Source: an uncultured Clostridia bacterium (lineage in GTDB: Bacteria > Bacillota > Clostridia > TANB77 > CAG-508). From it: a DNA stretch of 8,680 nt. This document shows, piece after piece, positions 1 through 6,441 of the stretch. The stretch covers positions 1 through 8,680 of the forward strand of contig CARBKU010000042.1 in assembly GCA_948946035.1 (NCBI GenBank), given 5' to 3'. The translations under genes were made by a program, and so were the position numbers. The notes beneath the pieces were generated by a model. That model was not told the origin of the DNA and made no database searches. It worked only from the letters and a program-made list of their open reading frames with translations. Within the stretch, counting starts at the first letter, position 1, and each line of letters starts with the position of its first letter.

Positions 1-11
1 AATAAAATGAT

Positions 12-60
12 GAGCCTAGGATTTTCTTAAAATTTGTATTTAATAGAAAATCTTAGGCTC
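12..60. terminator. Convergent (bidirectional) hairpin terminator
   Basis: Two 16-nt arms (12-27 and 45-60) pair with only one G-T type mismatch around a 17-nt loop. On the + strand the stem is followed by a short T tract (63-67), so it should end rightward transcription entering from outside the window. On the minus strand it lies 18 bp after the stop codon of the SPFH gene and is followed by a looser T-rich stretch (complement of 1-11), so it probably also ends the leftward nfeD-SPFH operon. Confidence 0.8.
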
Positions 61-78
61 ACTTTTTGTTATATGTAA

Positions 79-1005
79 TTATTCTTTATCATTTTTTTTA
101 GATGTTTTTTTGTTTTCTGTTAGGACTTCTTTTATAGCTCCTAATGAACTTAATGCACTTGTTGCTTCAAAAGGAATAAATATTTTGTTTGCTTCTCCTT
201 TAGCAACTTCTTCAAGAGCTTCTAAAGATTTTAATTGTACTAGTTTTTCATTAGGGTCTGCTTTTTTCATTGCATCATAAACCATTTGAATTTCTTTAGC
301 TTTAGCTTCTGCAACTTCTTTTATAGCTTGTGCTTCACCGACTGCTCTTCTTATTTTAGCTTCTTTGTCTGCTTCTGCTTCTAAGATAGCAGCTTGTTTT
401 TTACCTTCTGCAATTGTAATGGCAGATTGTCTTTGAGCTTCTGATTCTAGAATTAATGCTCTTTTATTTCTTTCTGCATTCATTTCTTTTTCCATTGCGT
501 CTCTTATGTCAGCAGGTGGTGTAATGTCTTTAATTTCAACTCTATCGATTTTACATCCCCATTTGTCTGTTGCTTCGTCTAAAACAACTCTTAATTGGTT
601 GTTTATGCCATCTCTAGAACTAAATGTTTCGTCTAAGTCCATTTTACCGATGATATCACGTATTGTTGTAATTGCTAAATATTCGATACCTTTCTTTAAA
701 CTTTGAATTTCATATACTGCTTTTGCTGGGTCAGTTATTTGATAGAAAACAACTGTATCTATTGTTATTGTAACATTATCTTTTGTAATAACTCCTTGAG
801 GTGGAACATCCATTGTTTGTTGTTTTAAGCTTACTACACTTCTTACATGGTCAAAAAATGGAATTATTATTGTAAGACCAGCATCTGCAACTTTAGAAAA
901 TTTACCTAACCTTTCAATAATATAAACCTCAGATTGCCTAACTATTTTTATTGATAGAAAAGCTATTATTAATATAATAACTAACATAACTAATAAAAAT
1001 GCCAT
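79..1005 (-). CDS. SPFH/band 7 (stomatin/QmcA-like) membrane protein
   Basis: This 308-residue protein has one N-terminal hydrophobic segment (about residues 3-20). A band 7/SPFH domain follows (about 25-180, with the typical ERLGKF, GLTIIIPFFD and VPPQGVITKDNV stretches), then an Ala/Glu/Lys-rich region likely to form a coiled coil (about 175-245) and a lysine-rich tail. Family members assemble as membrane-anchored oligomers in membrane microdomains and are thought to scaffold or protect membrane proteins; the specific client here is unknown. The start is well supported: AAGGAGG at 1014-1020 (minus strand) sits 8 nt before the ATG. It lies 35 bp downstream of an NfeD-family gene on the same strand, a pairing widely conserved in bacteria, which supports an operon and a shared role. 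The closest named relative by architecture is E. coli QmcA (YbbK), but orthology cannot be proven from the sequence alone. Confidence 0.93.
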   Translation of the reverse strand: MAFLLVMLVIILIIAFLSIKIVRQSEVYIIERLGKFSKVADAGLTIIIPFFDHVRSVVSLKQQTMDVPPQGVITKDNVTITIDTVVFYQITDPAKAVYEIQSLKKGIEYLAITTIRDIIGKMDLDETFSSRDGINNQLRVVLDEATDKWGCKIDRVEIKDITPPADIRDAMEKEMNAERNKRALILESEAQRQSAITIAEGKKQAAILEAEADKEAKIRRAVGEAQAIKEVAEAKAKEIQMVYDAMKKADPNEKLVQLKSLEALEEVAKGEANKIFIPFEATSALSSLGAIKEVLTENKKTSKKNDKE

Positions 1006-1040
1006 AATTTTTACCTCCTTATAAAATTTTTATTTTAAAC

Positions 1041-1469
1041 TTATTTTTTGGGTGAAACTATTGCTTTTACACCACTGATTTCTAGTATTTCAACTTCTGA
1101 ATCTTTTGGTATAACTATTTCGGAATTTGGTATTGCTGACCATATTTCACCAGATACTTTTATTTGTCCTTTTGAATGGACTGAATTTATTTCTTCTGTA
1201 ACTATTCCTGTTTTACCAATAATTGAATATACATTAGTTTTTACAGTATCTTCTTCTTTAGAAAATTTCTTTACAAATGGTTTTGTTGCAAAAATTAATA
1301 TTGTTGAAGAAATAATGAACACTGAAGTTTGAATGACAATATTTGTTGTAAAAAAGCTTACAACCATTGCAATTAGTGCTCCTATTGAAAACCAGAAAAT
1401 TAAAAATCCAACTGTAAAAAATTCAACAATTATACAAACTCCTGCTATAATTAACCAAATTTGCCACAT
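1041..1469 (-). CDS. Short NfeD-family membrane protein
   Basis: This 142-residue protein has two or three closely packed hydrophobic segments (about residues 4-26, 28-42 and 44-65). A soluble C-terminal domain follows (about 78-142), with the beta-rich pattern IIGKTGIVTEEI...GQIKVSGEIWSA...VEILEISGVKAIV that is typical of the NfeD OB-fold. It is the short NfeD type: there is no N-terminal ClpP-like serine protease domain. NfeD proteins are nearly always encoded beside an SPFH protein and are believed to bind it at the membrane; here the SPFH gene follows after 35 bp. An AAGGAGG ribosome binding site (about 1480-1486, minus strand) precedes the ATG, and an extended -10 promoter lies just upstream. 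The exact cellular role is not established. Confidence 0.88.
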   Translation of the reverse strand: MWQIWLIIAGVCIIVEFFTVGFLIFWFSIGALIAMVVSFFTTNIVIQTSVFIISSTILIFATKPFVKKFSKEEDTVKTNVYSIIGKTGIVTEEINSVHSKGQIKVSGEIWSAIPNSEIVIPKDSEVEILEISGVKAIVSPKK

Positions 1470-1510
1470 AAAGATAAATCCTCCTTTTATTTGTAATTAG
1501 TCATAAATAT

Positions 1511-1519
1511 ATTATAGCA
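1511..1519 (-). promoter_or_regulatory. Extended -10 promoter for nfeD-SPFH operon
   Basis: Read on the minus strand, positions 1519-1511 spell TGCTATAAT, a perfect -10 hexamer with the TGn extension. The -35 region 17 bp upstream (about 1534-1539, TTTATT) is weak, which is common when the TGn element is present. Initiation would fall near 1503, giving a leader of about 35 nt with the ribosome binding site. The assignment is by motif and position only. Confidence 0.65.
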
Positions 1520-1561
1520 TAAAAAATAGAGAAAATAAAGACTTTTTGATATTTTGTTTTA

Positions 1562-1836
1562 TGCCATTTTGGACAGAGTGTGCAATTAGAGAAAAAAATT
1601 TTGTCGATAATTTATGTACACTACTCGCTCCCAAAGGTTTATAATTATATTTTTTTGGCACTGCCCCATTCTAAAAATTCTAAAGAAAAGTTTTTTAAAC
1701 TTTTCTAAGAATTTTTGAACGGTTACCCCGGAGTCGTTTCAAAAAAATAGAATTATAAACCTTCTCGCGCTATTTAAAATATATTATTATTGACAAAATT
1801 CCTTTTATCTAAATGCACACTCTGTTCAAAATGGCA
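1562..1836. mobile_element. MITE-like palindromic element with long terminal inverted repeats
   Basis: The ends are near-identical inverted repeats. The left arm from 1558 (TTTATGCCATTTTGG...) matches the reverse complement of the right arm ending at 1840 over about 47 nt, with a handful of mismatches and one indel. A second inner pair (AAGGTTTATAATTNTATTTTTTT, left about 1634-1656, right about 1741-1762) and a central palindrome (about 1674-1716, arms GAAAAGTTT/AAACTTTTC) continue the symmetry, so the whole stretch can fold into one long imperfect hairpin. The dinucleotide TA occurs at both edges (1560-1561 and 1837-1838), compatible with a TA target duplication as seen for IS630/Tc1-mariner-type elements. 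No plausible ORF lies inside, so it would be non-autonomous. A long structured intergenic repeat is the alternative; its copy number elsewhere is unknown. Confidence 0.62.
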
Positions 1837-1862
1837 TAAATGGTAAAATTTATAAAAAAGCC

Positions 1863-1891
1863 TTGACAAAAGACAAAAAAAGGTGTAAAGT
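1863..1891 (+). promoter_or_regulatory. Probable promoter for ylxM-ffh
   Basis: A perfect TTGACA (-35) at 1863-1868 is followed after 17 bp by TAAAGT (1886-1891), a 4-of-6 match to the -10 consensus. A TATATT at 1891-1896 is also present, but with a spacer that is too long. Initiation near 1898 would give a short leader with AAGGAGG (1909-1915) before the ylxM ATG at 1923. The promoter begins 23 bp to the right of the palindromic element. Confidence 0.6.
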
Positions 1892-1922
1892 ATATTAGCA
1901 TTACAAAAAAGGAGGCAGCCAT

Positions 1923-2270
1923 ATGGAAGAAAAAGTAAAAATCAGCATATTAAATGAATATTATGGTAACCTATTAACAAGAAAACAATGCGAATTCATA
2001 AATGACTACTACAACAATGACTTATCACTATCAGAAATAGCAGAAAACAACAACATAACAAGGCAAGCAGTAAGAGACATCATCAAAAAGGGAGAAAAAA
2101 AGCTATTTGAATACGAAGAAAAATTAATGTTCATGAAAAAAACAACAAATCAAGAAAAAAGAATAGAAAAAGCAATAAAAGAACTAACAAAAATACAAAA
2201 AGAAACCACTAACAAGCAAATAGCAAGTAAATTAGAAAACATAAAAAAAGAGATAAACAATTTAGTATAA
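1923..2270 (+). CDS. ylxM: YlxM/UPF0122 family DNA-binding protein
   Basis: This 115-residue protein matches the UPF0122 (YlxM, p13-like) family in length and layout. An N-terminal stretch (LLTRKQCEFINDYYNNDLS, residues 17-35) leads into a sigma70 region 4-like helix-turn-helix at about residues 35-58 (LSLSEIAENNNITRQAVRDI), and a lysine- and glutamate-rich helical C terminus follows. YlxM is encoded next to ffh in most Firmicutes and has been proposed to act in or regulate the signal recognition particle pathway; its molecular role is not settled. Here it is first in the cluster and 24 bp ahead of ffh, so co-transcription is very likely. The ATG is preceded by a strong AAGGAGG with 7-nt spacing. 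ftsY, often immediately upstream in relatives, is absent here; the palindromic element occupies that side. Confidence 0.92.
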   Translation: MEEKVKISILNEYYGNLLTRKQCEFINDYYNNDLSLSEIAENNNITRQAVRDIIKKGEKKLFEYEEKLMFMKKTTNQEKRIEKAIKELTKIQKETTNKQIASKLENIKKEINNLV

Positions 2271-2294
2271 AATAAAAGAAATGGAAGTGAAATT

Positions 2295-3645
2295 ATGGCT
2301 TTTGAAGGACTATCTTCTAGGTTACAAGAAATAACAAGAAAAATTAGAGGAAAAGCAAGAATAACAGAATCAGATCTAAAAGAAATGTTAAGAGAAGTTA
2401 AACTTGCACTTTTAGAAGCTGACGTAAACTATAAAATAGTAAAAGAATTCATTTCAGTTATTCAAGAAAAAGCACTTGGGCAAGACGTGCTAAAATCATT
2501 AACACCAGGGCAACAAGTAGTAAAAATAGTAAAAGACGAATTAGTAGAATTACTTGGAGGAACAGAAAGCAAAATTAACTTTACACCAAATCCACCAACA
2601 GTAATAATGCTAGTAGGACTTCAAGGTTCAGGAAAAACAACAACATGTCGGAAAGCTAGCAAACTTATTAAGAAAACAAGGAAAAAAGCCAATATTAGTT
2701 GCATGTGATGTATACAGACCAGCAGCTATAAAACAATTACAAGTAGTAGGAAAACAACTTAACATACCAGTATTTAGTAACGAAAATTCTAAAGATGTTG
2801 TACACATAGCAAAACAAGCTATGTCAACAGCAATATCAAAATTGAATGACGTAGTAATATTAGATACAGCAGGACGTTTGCATATAGATGAAGCACTAAT
2901 GGAAGAACTAAAAAACTTAAAATTAAACATAAAGCCACACGAAATACTATTAGTAGTAGATAGTATGACAGGTCAAGATGCTGTAAACGTATCAGAAAAA
3001 TTCAACGAAGCACTTGGAATTGATGGAGTAGTTTTAACTAAATTAGATGGTGACACTCGTGGTGGAGCAGCACTATCAGTAAAAAAAGTCACAGGAAAGC
3101 CAATAAAATTTGTAGCAACAGGTGAAAAAATGAGTGATATAGAAATATTCCATCCAGATAGAATGGCACAAAGAATATTAGGAATGGGAGATATCTTATC
3201 AGTAATAGAAAAAGCAGAAGAATCATTTGATTTAGAGCAAGCAGAAAAATTAGAAAAGCAATTAAAGAAAAAAGAATTAGACTTAGATGACTATTTAGCA
3301 CAACTAAGACAAGTTAAAAAAATGGGGTCATTTTCATCACTATTAAAAATGATACCAGGAATGAATCAAATAAAAGACTTAAAAGTAGATGACAAAGAAT
3401 TTGATAAAATAGAGGCAATAATATGCTCTATGACAAAGCAAGAAAAAAGAGATACAAAACTTTTAAATGCAAGTCGTAGGCAACGTATAGCAAAAGGTAG
3501 TGGAACAACAGTACAAGACATTAACAAATTCATAAAATCTTTTGAAATGACACAAAAAATGATGAAGCAAATGAAAAATAAAGGTGGAATGAAAAAATTA
3601 ATGAACAATATAGACGAAAATGCTTTAAAAAACTTTAAAATATAG
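2295..3645 (+). CDS. ffh: Signal recognition particle GTPase Ffh (SRP54), frame broken by apparent 1-base insertion
   Basis: Ffh binds signal peptides of nascent membrane and secreted proteins, together with SRP RNA and the receptor FtsY. As given, the frame starting at 2295 runs correctly through residue Cys118 (codon 2646-2648), then goes out of frame and stops at 2706-2708. Removing one base, most simply C2649, restores TTTCGKLANLLRKQGKKPILVACDVYRP and joins the downstream frame to the stop at 3643-3645, giving 449 residues, the normal Ffh length. In the repaired protein the order is N domain (1 to about 100), G1 P-loop GLQGSGKT (108-115), DTAGR (190-194), TKLDGD (248-253), then the M domain with MGSFSSLLKMIPGM (343-356) and the RNA-binding RRQRIAKGSG (394-403). 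An essential gene that is intact apart from one base suggests a sequencing or assembly error, but a real mutation cannot be excluded. The ribosome binding site (GGAAGTG, 2282-2288) is modest, which may reflect coupling to ylxM. Confidence 0.93.
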
Positions 3646-3851
3646 AATAATCAATTTAAATATATTTTAATGATTTTTATAAAAACCTAATTAGTTATTA
3701 AATTTAAGTTAGCCGTTAAATAACCAAAAAGCAAAATACGGATAACTATAAATTAATATAAATAAAAACAACAAAGGATTTCCTATAAACTAGAGTAAAT
3801 AAATTTAATAAAAACAAAGGAATATCCTAATATATGAAGGGGGTGAATTTA

Positions 3852-4088
3852 ATGGTAAAAATTAGATTACAAAGACAAGGAAAGAAAAAAGCTCCATTTT
3901 ACCATATAGTAGTTGCAGATTCTAAATGTCCAAGAGATGGTAAAATTATAGAACAAATTGGAACATACGATCCAATGACAGATCCAGGTACAATTGTTTT
4001 AGACAATGAAAAAGTAGAAAAATGGATAAAAAATGGTGCAAAACCAACAGATACAGTTAAAGACTTAATAGAAAAAGCTAAAAAATAA
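3852..4088 (+). CDS. rpsP: 30S ribosomal protein S16
   Basis: This 78-residue protein shows the S16 signature from its first residues (MVKIRLQRQGKKKAPFYHIVVADSKCPRDGKIIEQIGTYDPM) and the WIKNGAKPTDTVKDLI stretch near the end. S16 binds 16S rRNA and is needed for 30S assembly. An in-frame ATG at 3834 would add six residues, but the strong Shine-Dalgarno AAGGGGGTG (3837-3845) lies between the two ATGs and points to 3852, which also gives the universal MVKIRL start. A non-coding gap of about 205 bp separates it from ffh. No clear terminator or consensus promoter is visible in the gap, so it is either a long internal leader or contains a weak promoter. Two short AGGA-N-TCCT repeats occur there (3775-3784 and 3818-3828). 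Confidence 0.96.
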   Translation: MVKIRLQRQGKKKAPFYHIVVADSKCPRDGKIIEQIGTYDPMTDPGTIVLDNEKVEKWIKNGAKPTDTVKDLIEKAKK

Positions 4089-4122
4089 ACAAATGTATTT
4101 GTAAAAAGATGGAGGCACTTAT

Positions 4123-4353
4123 ATGAAAGATATTTTAGAAACAATCATCTTAAATTTAGTAGATGATAAAGAATCTGTCCAAATTAATGAAAAAGAAAGC
4201 GGAAATTCAATTTTATTTGAAGTTAAAGTTGCAGAAGGGGACATGGGTAGAGTAATAGGAAAGCAAGGAAGACTTGCAAAATCAATTAGAACTGTAATGA
4301 AATCATTAGCTGGAGAAGAACACAAAAAAATTTCAGTTGAATTTATTGGATAA
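4123..4353 (+). CDS. khpA: KH-domain RNA-binding protein KhpA (YlqC)
   Basis: This 76-residue protein is a single KH domain with the GxxG loop GKQG at residues 46-49 inside GDMGRVIGKQGRLAKSIRTVMK, the hallmark of the KhpA/YlqC (UPF0109) family. KhpA typically pairs with KhpB (Jag/EloR) and binds many RNAs; in streptococci the pair affects cell elongation and division. KhpB is not in this window. The ATG follows GGAGG (4111-4115) with 7-nt spacing, and the gene lies 34 bp after rpsP and 21 bp before rimM, the standard Firmicutes order. The ylqD gene found between ylqC and rimM in Bacillus is absent. Confidence 0.94.
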   Translation: MKDILETIILNLVDDKESVQINEKESGNSILFEVKVAEGDMGRVIGKQGRLAKSIRTVMKSLAGEEHKKISVEFIG

Positions 4354-4374
4354 ATTTATAATTGGAGATAAAAT

Positions 4375-4881
4375 ATGACAGACTATTTTGAAATAGGTCA
4401 AATTGTAAACACATTTGGAATAAAAGGAATGGTTAAAATAAAACCTTTTACAGAAAATATTGAACAATTTGAAGAACTAGAAAAAATATATATCAAAAAT
4501 AAAAGCAGTAAAAAAGAATATAAAATACAAGAGGTAAAATATCATAAACAAATGGTTTTAATAAAATTTGAAGGGATAGAAAATCCAGAAGATGCTGACT
4601 TATTAAGAGGAAGTTATGTATTAATAAATAGAAAAGATGCAAAACCCCTTGAAGAAGGCACTTACTACATAGTAGACTTATTAGGATTAGATGTTTATAC
4701 AGAAGAAGGTGTATTACTAGGAAAAGTAGATGATATTTTTAATACTGGCAGTAATGATGTATATGTAGTAAAAGACGGTTTAGGTAAACAAGTTCTTTTA
4801 CCAGGAATAGATGAAGTTATCAAAGAAGTAGATTTAGAAAATAAAAAGATATTAGTTCATATTATACCTGGCTTAATATGA
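4375..4881 (+). CDS. rimM: Ribosome maturation factor RimM
   Basis: This 168-residue protein has the two-domain RimM structure: an N-terminal beta-barrel beginning with FEIGQIVNTFGIKGMVKIKPF (5-25) and including the conserved PEDADLLRGSYV (71-82), then a PRC-barrel domain from about residue 96 (TYYIVDLLGLDVYTEEGVLLGKVDDI...GSNDVYVV...LLPGIDEVIKEVD). RimM helps process the 3' domain of 16S rRNA and assemble the 30S head. A GGAG site (4364-4367) lies 7 nt ahead of the ATG. It is encoded between khpA and trmD, and rimM-trmD linkage is nearly universal. The reading frame ends in TGA, which argues against a TGA-as-tryptophan code in this organism. Confidence 0.96.
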   Translation: MTDYFEIGQIVNTFGIKGMVKIKPFTENIEQFEELEKIYIKNKSSKKEYKIQEVKYHKQMVLIKFEGIENPEDADLLRGSYVLINRKDAKPLEEGTYYIVDLLGLDVYTEEGVLLGKVDDIFNTGSNDVYVVKDGLGKQVLLPGIDEVIKEVDLENKKILVHIIPGLI

Positions 4882-4918
4882 TTTTGAAAAATAAAATTAT
4901 AAAAGAGTGGGAGTTTAA

Positions 4919-5584
4919 ATGAAATTTGATGTTTTAACACTTTTTCCAGAAATGTTTGACAATTTAAAACAAAGCATTATTGGAAGGGCACAAGAAAAGG
5001 AACTAATAGATATAAACTTAATAAATATTAGAGACTTTTCAACAAACAAACATAAAAAAGTAGATGATACCCCATATGGTGGTGGTGTAGGAATGGTAAT
5101 GATGCCAGACGTAGTATATAGAGCATATAACTCTATTGATACAAAAAAGGCAAAAGTTATATATATGTCACCACAGGGAAAAACATTAAACCAGAAAAAA
5201 GTTGAAGATTTAGCAAAACAAGAACATTTAATTATACTTTGTGGACATTATGAAGGAATTGATCAAAGGATCCTTGATAAAATTGTGGATGAAGAAATAT
5301 CAATTGGAGACTATGTATTAACAGGGGGAGAAATTCCTGCTATGGTGTTGATAGATAGTGTAAGTAGATATGTAGAAGGAGTTTTAAAAGAAGACTCAGT
5401 AAAAGAAGAAAGTTTTTCAAATGGACTCTTAGAATATCCACAATATACAAGACCAGAAATATTTGAAGGAGAAAAAGTACCAGAAATATTACTTTCAGGG
5501 CACCACGAAAAAATTAAAGAGTGGAGAAAGCAAAAATCTTTAGAAATAACAAAACAAAAAAGGCCAGACTTACTAAAAGAGTAA
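4919..5584 (+). CDS. trmD: tRNA (guanine-N1)-methyltransferase TrmD
   Basis: TrmD uses S-adenosylmethionine to methylate N1 of G37 in tRNAs, which prevents +1 frameshifting by the ribosome. The 221-residue product carries the SPOUT trefoil-knot motifs: MKFDVLTLFPEMF (1-13), DDTPYGGGVGMVM (49-61), LCGHYEGIDQRI (108-119) and DEEISIGDYVLTGGEIPAMV (124-143) in the SAM-binding knot. GLLEYPQYTRPEIFEG (169-184) begins the C-terminal tRNA-recognition part, which ends with LLSGHHEKIKEWRKQKSLEITKQKRPDLL. It is somewhat shorter than the usual 230-250 residues because the extreme C terminus is short; no core motif is missing. A GGGAG site (4909-4913) precedes the ATG, 37 bp after rimM and 82 bp before rplS. 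Confidence 0.96.
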   Translation: MKFDVLTLFPEMFDNLKQSIIGRAQEKELIDINLINIRDFSTNKHKKVDDTPYGGGVGMVMMPDVVYRAYNSIDTKKAKVIYMSPQGKTLNQKKVEDLAKQEHLIILCGHYEGIDQRILDKIVDEEISIGDYVLTGGEIPAMVLIDSVSRYVEGVLKEDSVKEESFSNGLLEYPQYTRPEIFEGEKVPEILLSGHHEKIKEWRKQKSLEITKQKRPDLLKE

Positions 5585-5596
5585 GAGACTGCCTAA

Positions 5597-5637
5597 ACAA
5601 GGGAAAGTCTAAAATGTAACATATATATATCCCTTGT
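5597..5637 (+). promoter_or_regulatory. Leader hairpin upstream of rplS (candidate L19 leader)
   Basis: Perfect 8-nt arms ACAAGGGA (5597-5604) and TCCCTTGT (5630-5637) flank a 25-nt AT-rich loop in the 82-nt gap between trmD and rplS. There is no T tract after it, so it is not a terminator. Firmicutes often carry an autoregulatory L19 leader structure here; I infer this from position and the stem and have not matched it to a covariance model. Confidence 0.45.
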
Positions 5638-5666
5638 CAAATTAAAAAGAAGGAGGAAATTCTAAG

Positions 5667-6215
5667 ATGGATATTATAAAATCAATTGAACATGAACAAT
5701 TGAAAAATAAAATACCAGAATTAAAAGTTGGTAATACAGTTAAAGTTCACGTAAGAATCAAAGAAGGAAATAAAGAAAGAATCCAAATATTCGAAGGAAT
5801 AATTATAAAAGTACAAGGTGGGGGAGTTAATAAAACATTTACAGTAAGAAAAATATCATATGGTGTAGGTGTTGAAAAAACTTTCTTAGTACACTCACCA
5901 TTAGTTGAAAAAGTAGAATTAGTAAGAGTAGGTAAAGCAAGACGTGCTAGACTATTCTATCTAAGAGATAGAGTTGGAAAATCAGCTAAGACAAAAGAAA
6001 TGGTAGGAGCAAGAATTGAAGACAAAGAAATAACAATAAAAGAAGACCTAGCAGAAGAACCAATAGTAGAAGAAACAACAGAAGTAGTAGAAAATGTTGA
6101 AACTGTAGAAGCAGAAACAACTTCAAATGAAACTACACCAGTAGTAGAAGAAGTAAAAGAAGAAGCACCAGCTACTGAAACAGAAGTTAAAGAAGAAGAT
6201 AAAAAAGCAGAATAA
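5667..6215 (+). CDS. rplS: 50S ribosomal protein L19 with acidic C-terminal extension
   Basis: The first ~112 residues are a full L19: VGNTVKVHVRIKEGNKERIQIFEGIIIKVQGGG (21-53), the FTVRKISYGVGVEKTFLVHSPLVEKVELVRVGKARRARLFYLRDRVGKSAK region and the usual basic end. L19 lies at the 30S-50S interface. Typical L19 proteins are about 115 residues; this one has 182. The extra tail (about 126-182) is low complexity and strongly acidic, with about 20 Glu in 57 residues plus many Thr and Val and no predicted fold. The tail codons resemble the rest of the gene and the frame is continuous, so it does not look like a sequencing artefact. A strong AAGGAGG (5650-5656) precedes the ATG. It is the last gene of the cluster, followed by hairpins at 6233 and 6340. 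Confidence 0.95.
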   Translation: MDIIKSIEHEQLKNKIPELKVGNTVKVHVRIKEGNKERIQIFEGIIIKVQGGGVNKTFTVRKISYGVGVEKTFLVHSPLVEKVELVRVGKARRARLFYLRDRVGKSAKTKEMVGARIEDKEITIKEDLAEEPIVEETTEVVENVETVEAETTSNETTPVVEEVKEEAPATETEVKEEDKKAE

Positions 6216-6232
6216 TAATAAATTATAAAAAA

Positions 6233-6284
6233 GAGTTTTAAGAATTTCTATGCAATGGTAATTGCTTAGAAATTCTTAAAACTC
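6233..6284. terminator. Long perfect hairpin after rplS, best as minus-strand terminator
   Basis: Two perfect 17-nt arms (6233-6249 and 6268-6284, GAGTTTTAAGAATTTCT and its complement) enclose an 18-nt loop with a further GCAAT/ATTGC mini-stem (6252-6256 with 6261-6265). It begins 17 bp after the rplS stop. On the + strand it is followed by AATATTTATC, a poor U tract. On the minus strand it is followed by six T (complement of 6227-6232), the classic intrinsic terminator layout. It could also protect the 3' end of the ribosomal mRNA. Confidence 0.6.
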
Positions 6285-6339
6285 AATATTTATCTTGTAC
6301 GAAAACTCCTCCCACAGGGAGAACTTTCCTACAATATAA

Positions 6340-6391
6340 AAAAACTGCTACAATTAATTTACAAGTATGTAAATTAATTGTAGCAGTTTTT
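6340..6391 (+). terminator. Strong rho-independent terminator of the ylxM-rplS cluster
   Basis: A perfect 24-bp stem (6340-6363 with 6368-6391) closes on a 4-nt AGTA loop. The 5' arm begins in an A run and the 3' arm ends in five T, so it can act in both directions. It separates the ribosomal cluster from the envelope genes that start at 6442. A small CTCCC-ACA-GGGAG hairpin (6309-6321) lies between it and the preceding hairpin. Confidence 0.88.
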
Positions 6392-6441
6392 GTCATATAG
6401 GACATTCAATGGAAAATATAATTACTTATAAGGGGTGTTTT

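Noticed and set aside
1790..1798. TTGACAAAA inside the right arm of the palindrome as a second -35 for ylxM
   Set aside because: No acceptable -10 lies 16-18 bp downstream; the copy at 1863 is better placed.
2646..2708. Programmed ribosomal frameshift in ffh
   Set aside because: There is no slippery heptamer, internal Shine-Dalgarno or downstream structure specific to the site, and Ffh is not known to use frameshifting. A single-base error explains the data better.
3089..3301. Minus-strand open frame opposite ffh
   Set aside because: The Leu/Ile/Phe-rich product is the complement of A-rich ffh codons, and there is no ribosome binding site. The same applies to other antisense frames opposite rpsP, rimM, nfeD and the response regulator.
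6417..6422. TATAAT as the promoter of the SH3-CAP gene
   Set aside because: The hexamer is perfect, but no -35 or TGn is suitably placed, and transcription would begin at the ribosome binding site, so it is not claimed.
6409..6441. Upstream ATG start for the SH3-CAP protein
   Set aside because: It has no ribosome binding site, and the strong AAGGGGTG lies downstream of it, directly before the ATG at 6442.
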